DNA of 64,000 bases from Oceanicella actignis (GTDB lineage Bacteria; Pseudomonadota; Alphaproteobacteria; Rhodobacterales; Rhodobacteraceae), in the NCBI RefSeq assembly GCF_008124525.1, contig NZ_VNHJ01000004.1:124001-188000 (forward strand), in the 5' to 3' direction. The translations under genes were made by a program, and so were the position numbers. Under the pieces are notes generated by a model. The model had not been told where the DNA came from. It searched no databases and saw nothing but the letters and a program-made list of their open reading frames with translations. Within the stretch, counting starts at the first letter, position 1; each line of letters begins with the position of its first letter. Below are positions 32,731-42,061 of this stretch, piece by piece.

Positions 32731-34557
32731 ATGGACCTTCGCAACATCGCCATCATCGCCCATGTCGATCATGGCAAGACCACCCTCGTGGACGAGCTGC
32801 TCAGGCAGTCCGGAGCCTTCCGCGAGAACCAGGCCACCGCCGAGCGCGCCATGGACTCGAACGATCTCGAGCGCGAGCGCGGCATCACCATCCTGGCCAA
32901 GTGCACCTCGGTCGAGTGGAAGGGCGCGCGCATCAACATCGTCGACACGCCCGGCCACGCCGATTTCGGCGGCGAGGTCGAGCGCATCCTGTCCATGGTC
33001 GACGGCGTGGTGCTGCTGGTGGACGCGGCCGAGGGGCCGATGCCGCAGACCAAGTTCGTGCTCTCCAAGGCGCTGCGCCTGGGGCTGCGGCCGATCGTGG
33101 TGGTCAACAAGGTCGACAAGCCCGACGCCGACCCCGACCGCGTGCACGACCAGGTGTTCGACCTGTTCGCCGCGCTCGACGCCGACGAGCATCAGCTCGA
33201 CTTTCCCATGCTCTACGCCTCGGGGCGCGCGGGCTGGGCGGATCCGACGCTGGACGGCCCGCGCAAGGATCTGACGGCGCTCTTCGACCTGATCCTGTCG
33301 CATGTGCCCGCCCCCGCGCAGGCCGCGCGCGCGCACGAGCCCTTCGCCATGCTGGCCACCACGCTCGAGGCCGACCCCTTCCTCGGCCGCCTGCTGACCG
33401 GCCGCATCGAGAGCGGCGCGCTCGCGCCGGGCGCGCAGGTCAAGGCGCTGAGCCGCGACGGGGTCGAGCTCGAGCGCTTCCGCGTCTCCAAGATCCTGGC
33501 CTTCCGCGGCCTCTCGCGCCAGCCGGTCGAGCGCGCCGAGGCCGGCGACATCGTGGCCCTTGCCGGCATGTCGAAGGCGACGGTGGCCGACACCATCTGC
33601 GCGCCCGAGATCATGACCGCCCTGCCCGCCCAGCCCATCGATCCGCCGACCATCTCGGTCACCTTCGGCATCAACGACAGCCCCCTGGCCGGGCGCGACG
33701 GCGACAAGGTGCAGTCGCGCGTGATCCGCGAGCGGCTGATGAAGGAGGCCGAGCGCAACGTGGCCATCCGCGTCTCGGACACCGCCGACCGCGACGCCTT
33801 CGAGGTGGCCGGCCGCGGCGAGCTGCAGATGGGCGTGCTGATCGAGACCATGCGCCGCGAGGGCTTCGAGCTGTCGGTCTCGCGCCCGCGGGTGATCCTG
33901 CGCGAAGAGAACGGCGTGCGCCTCGAGCCGATCGAGGAGGTCACCGTGGACGTGGACGAGGAATTCGCCGGCGCGGTGGTCGAGAAGCTGTCCCAGCGCA
34001 AGGCCGAGATGACCGAGATGCGCCCCTCGGGCGGCGGCAAGACGCGCATCGTCTTCCTTGCGCCCTCGCGCGGGCTGATCGGCTATCACGGCGAGTTCCT
34101 GACCGACACGCGCGGCACCGGCGTCCTGAACCGGGTGTTCCACTCCTGGGCGCCCTACAAGGGGCCGATCCCCGGGCGGCGCAACGGAGTTCTGATCTCG
34201 ATGGAGCAGGGCGAAAGCGTGGCCTATGCGCTGTTCAACCTCGAGGATCGCGGGCGGCTTTTCATCGGCCCGGGCGAGGCCGTCTATCAGGGCATGATCA
34301 TCGGCGAGCACTCGCGCGGCGGCGATCTCGAGGTGAATCCGCTCAAGGGGAAGAAGCTGACCAACATTCGCGCCTCGGGCAAGGACGAGGCGGTGACGCT
34401 GACCCCGCCCAAGCGCCTGACGCTGGAAGAGGCGATCGCCTATATCGAGAATGACGAGCTGGTCGAGGTCACGCCGAACGCCATTCGGCTGCGCAAAAGG
34501 CACCTGGACCCGCATGAGCGCAAGCGTCACGCGAGAAGCGAGCAGGCCGCGGGCTGA
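32731..34557 (+). CDS. typA: Ribosome-associated GTPase TypA/BipA
   Basis: The 608-residue protein has the translational GTPase G domain: AHVDHGKTT (G1, residues 9-17), RGITI (G2), DTPGHADF (G3) and NKVDKP (G4). EF-Tu domain 2, EF-G-like domains and the TypA-specific C-terminal domain follow. Length matches the family. TypA binds 70S ribosomes and aids 50S assembly and stress adaptation, for example in the cold. The ATG at 32731 gives the canonical [15 protein letters not shown] start; open reading upstream is spurious. Confidence 0.96.
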   Translation: MDLRNIAIIAHVDHGKTTLVDELLRQSGAFRENQATAERAMDSNDLERERGITILAKCTSVEWKGARINIVDTPGHADFGGEVERILSMVDGVVLLVDAAEGPMPQTKFVLSKALRLGLRPIVVVNKVDKPDADPDRVHDQVFDLFAALDADEHQLDFPMLYASGRAGWADPTLDGPRKDLTALFDLILSHVPAPAQAARAHEPFAMLATTLEADPFLGRLLTGRIESGALAPGAQVKALSRDGVELERFRVSKILAFRGLSRQPVERAEAGDIVALAGMSKATVADTICAPEIMTALPAQPIDPPTISVTFGINDSPLAGRDGDKVQSRVIRERLMKEAERNVAIRVSDTADRDAFEVAGRGELQMGVLIETMRREGFELSVSRPRVILREENGVRLEPIEEVTVDVDEEFAGAVVEKLSQRKAEMTEMRPSGGGKTRIVFLAPSRGLIGYHGEFLTDTRGTGVLNRVFHSWAPYKGPIPGRRNGVLISMEQGESVAYALFNLEDRGRLFIGPGEAVYQGMIIGEHSRGGDLEVNPLKGKKLTNIRASGKDEAVTLTPPKRLTLEEAIAYIENDELVEVTPNAIRLRKRHLDPHERKRHARSEQAAG

Positions 34558-34572
34558 ACTTTCGCATTTCGC

Positions 34573-34632
34573 ATTGCATTTTGCACAATCCTCTCTGGAT
34601 TGCATTTTGCGCCGGGGCTACAATGCTCCGGC
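34573..34632 (+). terminator. Repeat and hairpins after typA
   Basis: ATTGCATTTTGC occurs twice (34573-34584 and 34599-34610). Between and after them are two hairpins: GCACAATCC / GGATTGC followed by ATTTT, and GCCGGGGC (34611-34618) / GCTCCGGC (34625-34632). Either could end the typA transcript. The direct repeat may instead be a binding site. Confidence 0.45.
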
Positions 34633-34756
34633 GTATTTCGTGTTCAGGATAGAGATCGCACAGGCAATGAGGCGCGGCCGCCGAACACCCGCCAGTTGCA
34701 CGCAGGCACGATCCGAAACGCGAAAAAATGCGCGCATTGCGGGCAATCGCGAAAGT

Positions 34757-34772
34757 TGGCACGATGATTGCA
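34757..34772 (+). promoter_or_regulatory. Sigma-54 (RpoN) promoter-like site upstream of the XRE regulator
   Basis: TGGCACG-N4-TTGCA at 34757-34772 matches the -24/-12 consensus exactly, with GG and GC 12 bp apart. Transcription would start near 34783, about 52 nt before the ATG. No enhancer-binding protein gene lies in the window, so activity is unproven. Confidence 0.55.
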
Positions 34773-34834
34773 TCATACTCGGCGCAGGCCGCACAGGCCG
34801 CAATCTTCGCCTTGAACGCAGGGAGCGTGAGCAT

Positions 34835-35212
34835 ATGAAACACCCCGTTGACGTGCATGTCGGCAAGCGCGTGCGCCATCGCCGCTGGATGGTGGGCATG
34901 ACCCAGCAGCAGCTCGGCGAGAAGGTCGGCATCAAGTTCCAGCAGATCCAGAAATACGAGACCGGCATGAACCGCATCAGCGCTTCGCGGCTGTGGGACA
35001 TCGCCCGCGCGCTCGGGGTTCCGGTCAGCTTCTTCTTCGAAGGGCTCGAGGAAGGCGAGGCCGCGGCGCCCGCCCAGACCGCGGCGCAGACCCGCGGCGA
35101 CCTGCTGGCCGACAAGGAGGCGCTCGAGCTGGTGCGCTCCTACTACGCCATCCCCGAAGAGCAGCGCCGCCGCCTGTTCGACCTGGCCCGCGTGCTGTCG
35201 GACGCCGCCTGA
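34835..35212 (+). CDS. XRE-family helix-turn-helix regulator
   Basis: The 125-residue protein has a Cro/C1 helix-turn-helix over residues 8-65 (GKRVRHRRWMVGMTQQQLGE, KFQQIQKYETG, ISASRLWDIARAL), followed by a linker and a helical C-terminal part (RSYYAIPEEQRRRLFDLARVL). This small XRE type is widespread in Rhodobacterales; the regulon is not known to me. GGGAGCGTGAGCAT precedes the ATG. A perfect sigma-54-like site and a somewhat AT-richer leader lie upstream. Confidence 0.9.
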   Translation: MKHPVDVHVGKRVRHRRWMVGMTQQQLGEKVGIKFQQIQKYETGMNRISASRLWDIARALGVPVSFFFEGLEEGEAAAPAQTAAQTRGDLLADKEALELVRSYYAIPEEQRRRLFDLARVLSDAA

Positions 35213-35948
35213 CCGACCGGGCCGGACGCTGGGACGGCGCCGGGGCCGGAAGCGCGCGAAGGCGCGCCCCCACGGCGCCGACGCCCTGCGCCCGGCGGCC
35301 CCGGCGCGGCCCGACCGCGCCCCGACCCCGCCCCGATCCGATCCGCGCGGTCCGCGCCGGCGTCGATCGGCAGGCGGGCGGGTCCGCGCTCGGGCCTCGG
35401 CTCCGTCAGCCCCGCTTCCCGGCTCTCTTTCGCCATCCGATCCGGCCATCGCCCGCCGTCCCGCAAGGCATGAGGCCAGACCGCCCCACGCCCGACCACC
35501 ACACGCGACCGCCACGCGCGAACACCACGCCCGACCACTGCGCGCGAACACCACGCCCGACCACTGCGCGCGAACACCACGCCCGACCGCCGGGCGGGGC
35601 CCCGTCCGCGACACGCGCCGAGCAACGCCCGGACAGGTCGTAGGGCGCCGCCCGAAGGATGCGCCCCCGCGCTCCGCCCGCGCTCGCGCCGCGCAGACGG
35701 CCGCGCCGGATGCCGCCGCATGTCGCTCCCACCGCCCGCGGCAACGGACCTGCCGGGCCGCGACGGCGCCGCCCGGCCTCGCCCTGCCCGCCCCGCGCGC
35801 CAGGCCTCGCGCGGGGCGACGGCCCCCGAGCCGCCGGGCCTGCCCCTCGCCCATCGCCGCCCCCGCCCGGCGGAACCGCCGCGCCGGGCCATTGTGAGCG
35901 CCGCGCACTCGGGCTATGGCTTGGCCCACCCCGCCCAGGAGCCGCGCC
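35213..35948. repeat. 736-bp spacer with a 26-bp tandem repeat (35521-35592)
   Basis: No supportable gene was found. A 26-bp unit, AACACCACGCCCGACC followed by ACTGCGCGCG, occurs 2.7 times from 35521 to 35592, with degenerate copies before it (35485-35520). The remaining sequence is extremely GC-rich and shows no known motif. It is the longest gene-free stretch in the window. Confidence 0.7.
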
Positions 35949-36788
35949 ATGCCTCGATCGTCCGTTTCGCCCTATCTTCCGCCCGAGACCGACCCCGAAA
36001 GCGACCTCGCCGTCGCGCATCTTCTGGCCGACGCGGCGCGCGGGCCGGCGCTGAGGCATTTCCGCGCGCCGGACCTGGCCGCCGACGACAAGTCGGGCGG
36101 CGGCGCCTACGACCCCGTCACCGCCGCCGACCGCGAGGCCGAAACCGCCATGCGCCAGCTTCTGGCCCGCCTGCGCCCGCGCGACGCCATACTGGGCGAA
36201 GAGCACGGCGCGGCGGCGGGCGCCTCGGGCCGGCGCTGGGTGCTCGACCCCATCGACGGCACGCGCGCCTATGTGATCGGGGCGGCCAGCTGGGGCGTGC
36301 TCGTCGCGCTCGAAGAGAACGGCGCGCCGGCGCTGGGGGTGATCGACCAGCCCTATGTGGACGAACGCTTCTGGGGCGACGGCGCGCGCGCCTGGCATCG
36401 CCGCGGCGCCGAAGGCGCGACGCGCGCGCTGGCCGTCTCGGGGGTGCGGGACCTGGCCCGCGCGCGGCTTTGCACCACCTTTCCCGAGGTCGGAACCGCC
36501 GCCGAGCGCGCCGCCTTCGAGGCGGTGCGCGACAAGGCGCGGCTGACGCGCTACGGGCTCGACTGCATGGCCTACGCGCTTCTGGCGGCGGGGCATGTGG
36601 ATCTGGTGATCGAGGCGGGGCTCAAGCCTTACGACGTGCAGGCGCTGGTCCCGGTGCTGCGCGGCGCGGGCGCGACGGTCAGCGGCTGGCGCGGCGACGA
36701 CGCCCCGGGCGCCGAGGGACGGGTCCTGGCCGCGGCCACGCCCGAGCTGCATCGCGCGGCGCTGGCGCTGATGCAGGCCGCGCTCTGA
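35949..36788 (+). CDS. Inositol monophosphatase family enzyme, probable histidinol-phosphatase
   Basis: The 279-residue protein has the metal-binding signature WVLDPIDGTRAYVIG (residues about 97-111) with an upstream GEEHG motif, and a later GLDCMAYALLAAGHVDLVIE near 200-220. This pattern fits the IMPase superfamily; the DGTRAY version is common in HisN-type histidinol-phosphatases of alphaproteobacteria. No other histidine genes are nearby, so the substrate is inferred only. AGGAG precedes the ATG at 35949. Confidence 0.85.
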   Translation: MPRSSVSPYLPPETDPESDLAVAHLLADAARGPALRHFRAPDLAADDKSGGGAYDPVTAADREAETAMRQLLARLRPRDAILGEEHGAAAGASGRRWVLDPIDGTRAYVIGAASWGVLVALEENGAPALGVIDQPYVDERFWGDGARAWHRRGAEGATRALAVSGVRDLARARLCTTFPEVGTAAERAAFEAVRDKARLTRYGLDCMAYALLAAGHVDLVIEAGLKPYDVQALVPVLRGAGATVSGWRGDDAPGAEGRVLAAATPELHRAALALMQAAL

Positions 36789-36804
36789 ACGCGCCCGGCC
36801 CTGC

Positions 36805-36828
36805 CCTCGCGCGGGCGCCCGCGCGAGG
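36805..36828. terminator. Bidirectional palindrome between convergent genes
   Basis: CCTCGCGCGGGC and GCCCGCGCGAGG form a perfect 24-bp palindrome between the phosphatase gene (stop at 36788) and the convergent hydrolase gene (stop at 36880). There is no T-run, so it probably acts as a Rho-dependent stop or 3'-end stabiliser. Confidence 0.5.
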
Positions 36829-36879
36829 AACCCGATGGCCGCTCGCCCCCGCCCGCGCGGACGCCGAAGCGCCGGGCGC

Positions 36880-37824
36880 TCAGAACCCCGCCGCGTTCAG
36901 GAACGCCTGCATGGCGTGCCAGGCGTGCAGGCCCGGCGCGCGGTCGAACGGCTCCATCAGCACTTCGTGCCGGGCGCCGTTCAGACGCTCGATCCGGGCG
37001 CCGCTGCGCTCGACGCACAATTCGACCACCTCGGGCGAGACGACCTTTTCCTCGGAACCGAGCAGCGCCAGGAAAGGCGTGTCGGGGACCGGCGCGCGGC
37101 GGATGAAGGCCATCTCGCGAAAGGCCGCATGCGCCCAGCGCATGGTCGGCGCGGTCACGCCCAGCTCGGGCCGGGCGCGCAGATGGGCGCGCATCCATTC
37201 GTAATGCTCGGGGCACGAGGTCAGCACGTTGCTCTCGAAGGGCTCGCGCAGGACATAGGGCGTGTCGGGGTCCTGACCGGGCACCGGCGCCAGCCCCAGC
37301 CCCAGCCGCACCGCCGCCGCGGCCATCAGCCGCCCGGCGAGGGCCGCCGGCAGGCTCAGATTCAAGCCCCACATGGGCGCGCTGAAGATCGCCGCGCGCG
37401 GCGCGAGCGCCCCGCGCATGATCGCGCGCATGGCCACCGCGCCGCCCATCGAATGGGCCAGCGCGAAGCGCGGCGCGCGGTCGGCGGCCACGGGCGCCCA
37501 GGCCAGCAGGGCGGCGAGGTCGCGCTGATACAGGTCGAAATGGGCCACGTCGCCCAGCATCCCCGCGCCGGGCGTGCGCTCCGACAGCCCCTGCCCGCGC
37601 CAGTCGGCGCTGGCGACCGAGAACCCGGCCCCGAGCAGGCGGGCGATGACGCGGCCGTATTTCTCCAGATACTCGGTGCGCCCATGCAGCACCAGCGCCA
37701 GGCCGCGCCCGTTTCCGCGCCAATAGGCGGCGCGCAGCCGCGCGCCGGCCGATTCGATGCGCTCGCAGCGCAAGGGGGGCGGCGCCTGAGCCAGATCGGC
37801 GAAGAAAGGCGCCGCCTCGGCCAT
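36880..37824 (-). CDS. Alpha/beta hydrolase, lysophospholipase (PldB) type
   Basis: The 314-residue protein has an oxyanion HGRTEYLEKYG region near residue 47, the nucleophile elbow AHSMGG near 108, and a late histidine in NGARHEVLMEP. This matches the serine aminopeptidase/lysophospholipase family. It has no signal peptide. The ATG overlaps the stop of the SCP2 gene (ATGA), so lipid-binding and lipid-hydrolysing proteins are made together. Confidence 0.88.
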   Translation of the reverse strand: MAEAAPFFADLAQAPPPLRCERIESAGARLRAAYWRGNGRGLALVLHGRTEYLEKYGRVIARLLGAGFSVASADWRGQGLSERTPGAGMLGDVAHFDLYQRDLAALLAWAPVAADRAPRFALAHSMGGAVAMRAIMRGALAPRAAIFSAPMWGLNLSLPAALAGRLMAAAAVRLGLGLAPVPGQDPDTPYVLREPFESNVLTSCPEHYEWMRAHLRARPELGVTAPTMRWAHAAFREMAFIRRAPVPDTPFLALLGSEEKVVSPEVVELCVERSGARIERLNGARHEVLMEPFDRAPGLHAWHAMQAFLNAAGF

Positions 37825-38114
37825 CAGCCCAGCACCGAACCCAGCGCCATGGCCTTGGACATGTCGCCGTCCACCGACAGCTTGCCCGCCATGAAGGCCG
37901 AGGTGGGGTTGAGGTCGCCCGAAACCATGGCCTTGAAGGTCTCGGCGTCGGCGCGGATGGTGCAGTCGGCGTCCGAGTCGTCGATGCTCACCTCGCCGCC
38001 CTCGATGCGCACGGCGCCCTCGCCCTCGATCTCGAACTTGACGGAACCGTCGAAGCTGCCGTCGCCCAGCTTTTCGCGCAGCGCCGCGACGGCGGCGTTC
38101 AGAGTGTCGCTCAT
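37824..38114 (-). CDS. SCP2 sterol-binding domain protein
   Basis: The 96-residue single-domain protein fits SCP2: FDGSVKFEIEGEGAVRIEGG, then CTIRADAETFKAMVSGDLNP and SAFMAGKLSVDGDMSKAMAL. The domain binds lipids and fatty acyl chains. It overlaps the lysophospholipase gene by 4 bp. GGGAGAA precedes the ATG at 38114. Confidence 0.92.
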   Translation of the reverse strand: MSDTLNAAVAALREKLGDGSFDGSVKFEIEGEGAVRIEGGEVSIDDSDADCTIRADAETFKAMVSGDLNPTSAFMAGKLSVDGDMSKAMALGSVLG

Positions 38115-38197
38115 GGTCAATTCTCCCGGAGCCTTCCCGCCGGACACCGCGCCCGGCTCTCGCTTTCGCGCTCCATGGCGCTAAACTATCACCTGCG

Positions 38198-38959
38198 ATG
38201 AGGAAGCAAAGCGACACCCTGCGTCACCCCGGTCTCTCCGCGCGCCCGCAAGCGCAGACCGGCGCGCGTGCCGGCGCGCGCCCCGGCCCCGCGGCCCGCC
38301 CGCCGGGGCGCGGCCGGGCGCGTCTGGCGCGGGCGCTGGCGGCGGCGCTTGTCTGCGCGACGGGCGCGCGCGCGCAGGACGCCGCCGCGCCCGATGCGCC
38401 CCGGGCCGCGCCGCCCGCCATGAGCGCGCCCGCCGCGCCCTTTCCCCCGCCCCCCTCTCCGGCCGAGCGGCAGGCGGCGGCGCGCGCCCAGGCGCAGGCG
38501 CTGCTCGACCGCATGGCCGCCGCTCCCGAGGAGGAGGCCGCGCGAATCGCCCGCCGCGTGGCGCAGATGTGGTCGCGCTCGGGCTCGGACACGGCGGATC
38601 TGCTGCTGCTGCGCGGGCGCAGGGCGCTGGAGTCCGGCGCGCCCGACCGCGCCGCCGAGCATCTGTCGGCGCTGGTCGAGATCGCCCCCGACTTCGCCGA
38701 GGCCTGGCACAGCCGCGCCGCGGCGTGGTTCGCGCTGGACCGGCCCGGCCTCGCGCTGGCGGACCTCGAGCGCGCGCTGGCGCTCGAGCCGCGCCACTGG
38801 GGCGCGCTGGCGGGCCTTGGCGCGACGCTCGAGCAGATCGGGCGCCTGCCCGAGGCGCTGGCCGCCTATCGCGCCTCGCTCGTCGTCAACCCCGCCCAGC
38901 CCGACATCCGCGAAGCCGCCCGGCGCCTTGCGCCGCAGGTCGAGGGCCTGGCCCTCTGA
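38198..38959 (+). CDS. Exported TPR-repeat protein
   Basis: The 253-residue product has an Arg-rich leader and a signal-like helix (ARALAAALVCATGARAQD) ending near residue 60, a Pro/Ala-rich linker, and three TPR motifs from about 135 (LLLLRGRRALESGAPDRAAE, SRAAAWFALDRPGLALADLE, LGATLEQIGRLPEALAAY). TPR arrays mediate protein contacts; this one may act in the periplasm. No strong ribosome-binding site precedes the ATG, so the start could lie further in. It diverges from the SCP2 gene. Confidence 0.8.
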   Translation: MRKQSDTLRHPGLSARPQAQTGARAGARPGPAARPPGRGRARLARALAAALVCATGARAQDAAAPDAPRAAPPAMSAPAAPFPPPPSPAERQAAARAQAQALLDRMAAAPEEEAARIARRVAQMWSRSGSDTADLLLLRGRRALESGAPDRAAEHLSALVEIAPDFAEAWHSRAAAWFALDRPGLALADLERALALEPRHWGALAGLGATLEQIGRLPEALAAYRASLVVNPAQPDIREAARRLAPQVEGLAL

Positions 38960-39048
38960 CCGCCGGCGGGGCTTGACACGCGCCCGCGCGGGGCGCGATC
39001 AGGCCCCCGGCGGCGCCGCCGCAGCGCAGACAGCGAAAGGACCGCTCC

Positions 39049-42000
39049 ATGGCCCAGGACGCCGCCCGCGCCCCGATCGGACATCCGCGCGATTCGACCG
39101 TGACGGCGGTGCTCGGCCCGACGAACACCGGCAAGACCCACTACGCCATCGAACGCATGCTGGGCCATGAGAGCGGCGTCATCGGCCTGCCGCTGCGCCT
39201 TCTGGCGCGCGAGGTCTACGACCGCGTCGTGGCGCTGCGCGGCCCCTCGGCGGCGGCGCTGCTGACGGGCGAGGAGAAGATCGTGCCGCCGCGCGCGCGC
39301 TACTGGATCTGCACGGTCGAGGCGATGCCCGTCGGCCAGGGCCACGATTTCCTGGCGGTGGACGAGATCCAGCTGTGCGCCGACCCGGACCGGGGCCACA
39401 TCTTCACCGACCGGCTGCTCAACGCGCGCGGCATGCGCGAGACGCTGTTCCTGGGCTCGGAGACCATGCGCGAGCGCATCCGCGAGCTGATCCCGCGCGC
39501 GCGCTTCCTGCGCCGCGAGCGCTTCTCGCGGCTGAGCTATGCGGGCGCGCGCAAGCTCAGCCGCCTGCCGCCGCGCTCGGCGGTGGTGGCCTTCTCGGCC
39601 GAGAGCGTCTACGCCATCGCCGAACTGATGCGCCGCCAGAAGGGCGGCGTGGCGGTGGTGCTGGGCGCGCTGAGCCCGCGCACGCGCAACGCGCAGGTGG
39701 CGCTGTATCAGAACGGCGACGTCGAGCACCTGGTCGCCACCGACGCCATCGGCATGGGGCTGAACCTGGACCTGGGCCACGTCGCCTTCGCCGGGCTGAG
39801 CAAGTTCGACGGCGCGCGCCACCGCCAGCTGACCGCGCCCGAGCTGGCGCAGATCGCCGGGCGCGCGGGGCGGCATGTGAACGACGGCAGCTTCGGCGTC
39901 ACCGCCGAGGCCGCCCCGCTCGAGCCCGAGCTGGTCGAGGCCATCGAATCGCACCGATTCGCGCCCGTGCGGCGGCTGAACTGGCGCAACTCGCGGCTGG
40001 ATTTCGGCTCGGTCCCGGCGCTTTTGGCCGCGCTCGAGCGCGCGCCCGAGCTGCCCGGCCTGACCCGCGCGCGCGAGGCGGACGACCTGCGCACGCTGCG
40101 CCTTCTGTGGGAGGATCCGCAGATCCGCGACATGGCGCGCGGCCCGGCCATGGTGCGGCTTCTGTGGGAGGTGTGCCAGCTGCCCGACTTCCGCAAGACC
40201 TCCGAGGCCGAGCACGCGCGCCTGGCGGCGCGAATTTACCGGTTCCTCGCATCGGACAAGGCTTGTATATCCTCCGACTGGATGGAAAGCCGGGTCAGGT
40301 CGGTGGACCGCGCCGATGGCGACATCGACGCGCTGTCGCGTCGCCTGGCCTACATCCGCACCTGGACCTACGTCGCCAACCGGCGCGGCTGGGTCGAGGA
40401 CGCGGCGCGCTGGCGCGAGACGGCGCGCGAGGTCGAGGACCGGTTGTCCGACGCGCTGCACGCGCGGCTGACGCAAAGATTCGTCGACCGCCGCACATCG
40501 GTTCTGATGCGGCGGTTGAAGCAGAAGGAGAGCCTGGTGGCTGAAGTGAACGACAAGGGTGAGGTGACGGCCGAGGGGCATGCGCTGGGCCGTCTGGACG
40601 GGTTCCGCTTCACCCCCGACCCCGAGGCGCGCGGCGACGAGGCGCGGACCCTGCGCGCGGCCTCGAACCAGGCGCTGCAATCCGAGTTCTCGCGCCGGGC
40701 CGATCGCTTCTACAACGCGCCCGACACCGAGATCGACCTGACCGAACAGGGCGGGCTGATGTGGGGCGAGCACGCGGTGGGCCGGCTGGTCAAGGGCGCC
40801 GATCCGCTCTCGCCGGGCGTGGCCGCCTTCGTCGACGAGATGGCCGGCGACGACGTGCGCCTGAAGGTCGAGCGCCGGCTGACCCACTGGATCAACCGCC
40901 GCGTCAACGCGCTGTTCGAGCCGCTGATCAAGATGCGCGACGACGAGGCCCTGACCGGCTTGGCGCGCGGCGTCGCCTTCCAGCTGGTCGAGGCGCTGGG
41001 CGTGATTCCGCGCCCGCAGATCGCGCAGGACGTCAAGAGCCTGGATCAGGAGGGGCGCGGCCAGCTGCGCAAGCACGGCGTGCGATTCGGCCAGCACACC
41101 GTGTTCATGCCCGCCCTGCTCAAGCCCGCGCCCACGCGCCTGCGGCTGATTCTGTGGGGCCTGTGGGAAGAGCATGACGAGTTCGCCCCCGCCCCGCCGC
41201 CCGGTCTGGTGACGATCCCGGCCCAGCCCGGCCTGCCCGAAGACTTCTACCCCCGCGCGGGGTATCGCCTGGCCGGATCGCGCGCCATCCGCATCGACAT
41301 GCTCGAGCGCCTCGCCGACATGATCCGCGCCCTCGACGCGCGCGCCGGCTTCGAGGCGACCGCCGACATGCTCTCGATCACCGGCTGCACGCTCGATCAG
41401 TTCGCCGAGCTGATGGAAGGCCTCGGCTACAAGGCCGAGAAGCGCGAGCGGCCCAAGCCCGCCCCCGCCCGCGCCCCGAAGGCGACCGACGGCGCGGCCG
41501 AGAGCGCCGCGACGCAGGAGGCGGCCGAAGCCCCCGCCGCAGAAGCCCCTGCGGCGGAAACGCCCGACGCGCAGGCCGCGCAGGCGCCCGCCCAGGCCGA
41601 GGCGTCCGAGGCGCCCGAGTCGGCGGCCGACGCCCCGCAGACGGCGCAGGATTCCGCCGCCCCCGCAGCCGAGGCGAAGAGCGAAGCGCCGGCGCCCGAG
41701 GCCGAGGCCGAGGCGACGGATGGGACCGATGCCCCGGCCGAGGACGCCCCGCCCCAGGTCGAGATGCAGACCTACTACGTCTTCACCTGGGCCCCGCGCC
41801 CGCGCCGCGAAGGCGGCCGAGGCCGCCGCGCCGAGGGCGCGCGCCCCGCTCAGGGCCGCCGCGCGGCCGAAGGCGGCAAGGGGCGCGACGACGCCAGGCC
41901 CAAGGGCAAGCCGCGCGGCAAGCCCAAGCCCAAGGGCAAGGGCGCCCCGCGCGACGAGGCGCCGCGCCAGTTCGCCGCGCGCCCGCCCCGCCAGGACAAG

Positions 42001-42057
42001 CCGGTCGATCCCGACAGCCCCTTCGCCGCCCTTCTGGCGCTGAAGGACAAGATCTGA
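39049..42057 (+). CDS. Suv3-like superfamily 2 RNA helicase with a long disordered tail
   Basis: The 1002-residue protein has Walker A GPTNTGKT (23-30), a DEIQ-type motif II in AVDEIQLCADPDRG (about 103-115), and motif VI GRAGRH. This is the Suv3/mitochondrial-degradosome helicase type found across alphaproteobacteria. A second domain lies at about 400-800. The last 200 residues are low complexity: Ala/Glu/Pro-rich (about 805-900), then Arg/Gly/Lys-rich (920-985). It likely unwinds RNA for decay. GAAAGGA precedes the ATG. The S4 gene starts 4 bp after its stop. Confidence 0.9.
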   Translation: MAQDAARAPIGHPRDSTVTAVLGPTNTGKTHYAIERMLGHESGVIGLPLRLLAREVYDRVVALRGPSAAALLTGEEKIVPPRARYWICTVEAMPVGQGHDFLAVDEIQLCADPDRGHIFTDRLLNARGMRETLFLGSETMRERIRELIPRARFLRRERFSRLSYAGARKLSRLPPRSAVVAFSAESVYAIAELMRRQKGGVAVVLGALSPRTRNAQVALYQNGDVEHLVATDAIGMGLNLDLGHVAFAGLSKFDGARHRQLTAPELAQIAGRAGRHVNDGSFGVTAEAAPLEPELVEAIESHRFAPVRRLNWRNSRLDFGSVPALLAALERAPELPGLTRAREADDLRTLRLLWEDPQIRDMARGPAMVRLLWEVCQLPDFRKTSEAEHARLAARIYRFLASDKACISSDWMESRVRSVDRADGDIDALSRRLAYIRTWTYVANRRGWVEDAARWRETAREVEDRLSDALHARLTQRFVDRRTSVLMRRLKQKESLVAEVNDKGEVTAEGHALGRLDGFRFTPDPEARGDEARTLRAASNQALQSEFSRRADRFYNAPDTEIDLTEQGGLMWGEHAVGRLVKGADPLSPGVAAFVDEMAGDDVRLKVERRLTHWINRRVNALFEPLIKMRDDEALTGLARGVAFQLVEALGVIPRPQIAQDVKSLDQEGRGQLRKHGVRFGQHTVFMPALLKPAPTRLRLILWGLWEEHDEFAPAPPPGLVTIPAQPGLPEDFYPRAGYRLAGSRAIRIDMLERLADMIRALDARAGFEATADMLSITGCTLDQFAELMEGLGYKAEKRERPKPAPARAPKATDGAAESAATQEAAEAPAAEAPAAETPDAQAAQAPAQAEASEAPESAADAPQTAQDSAAPAAEAKSEAPAPEAEAEATDGTDAPAEDAPPQVEMQTYYVFTWAPRPRREGGRGRRAEGARPAQGRRAAEGGKGRDDARPKGKPRGKPKPKGKGAPRDEAPRQFAARPPRQDKPVDPDSPFAALLALKDKI

Positions 42058-42061
42058 CGCC

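Noticed and set aside
32133-32756. A 207-codon minus-strand frame in the typA leader
   Set aside because: It crosses the 15-bp tandem repeat and encodes Arg/Pro repeats; no ribosome-binding site or family match was seen.
31651-34605. A 984-codon minus-strand open frame opposite typA
   Set aside because: It is antisense to typA, which is unambiguous, and shows no recognisable protein family.
35521-35592. Short repeats that might be a CRISPR array
   Set aside because: Units are contiguous 26-mers without unique spacers, and no cas genes are present.
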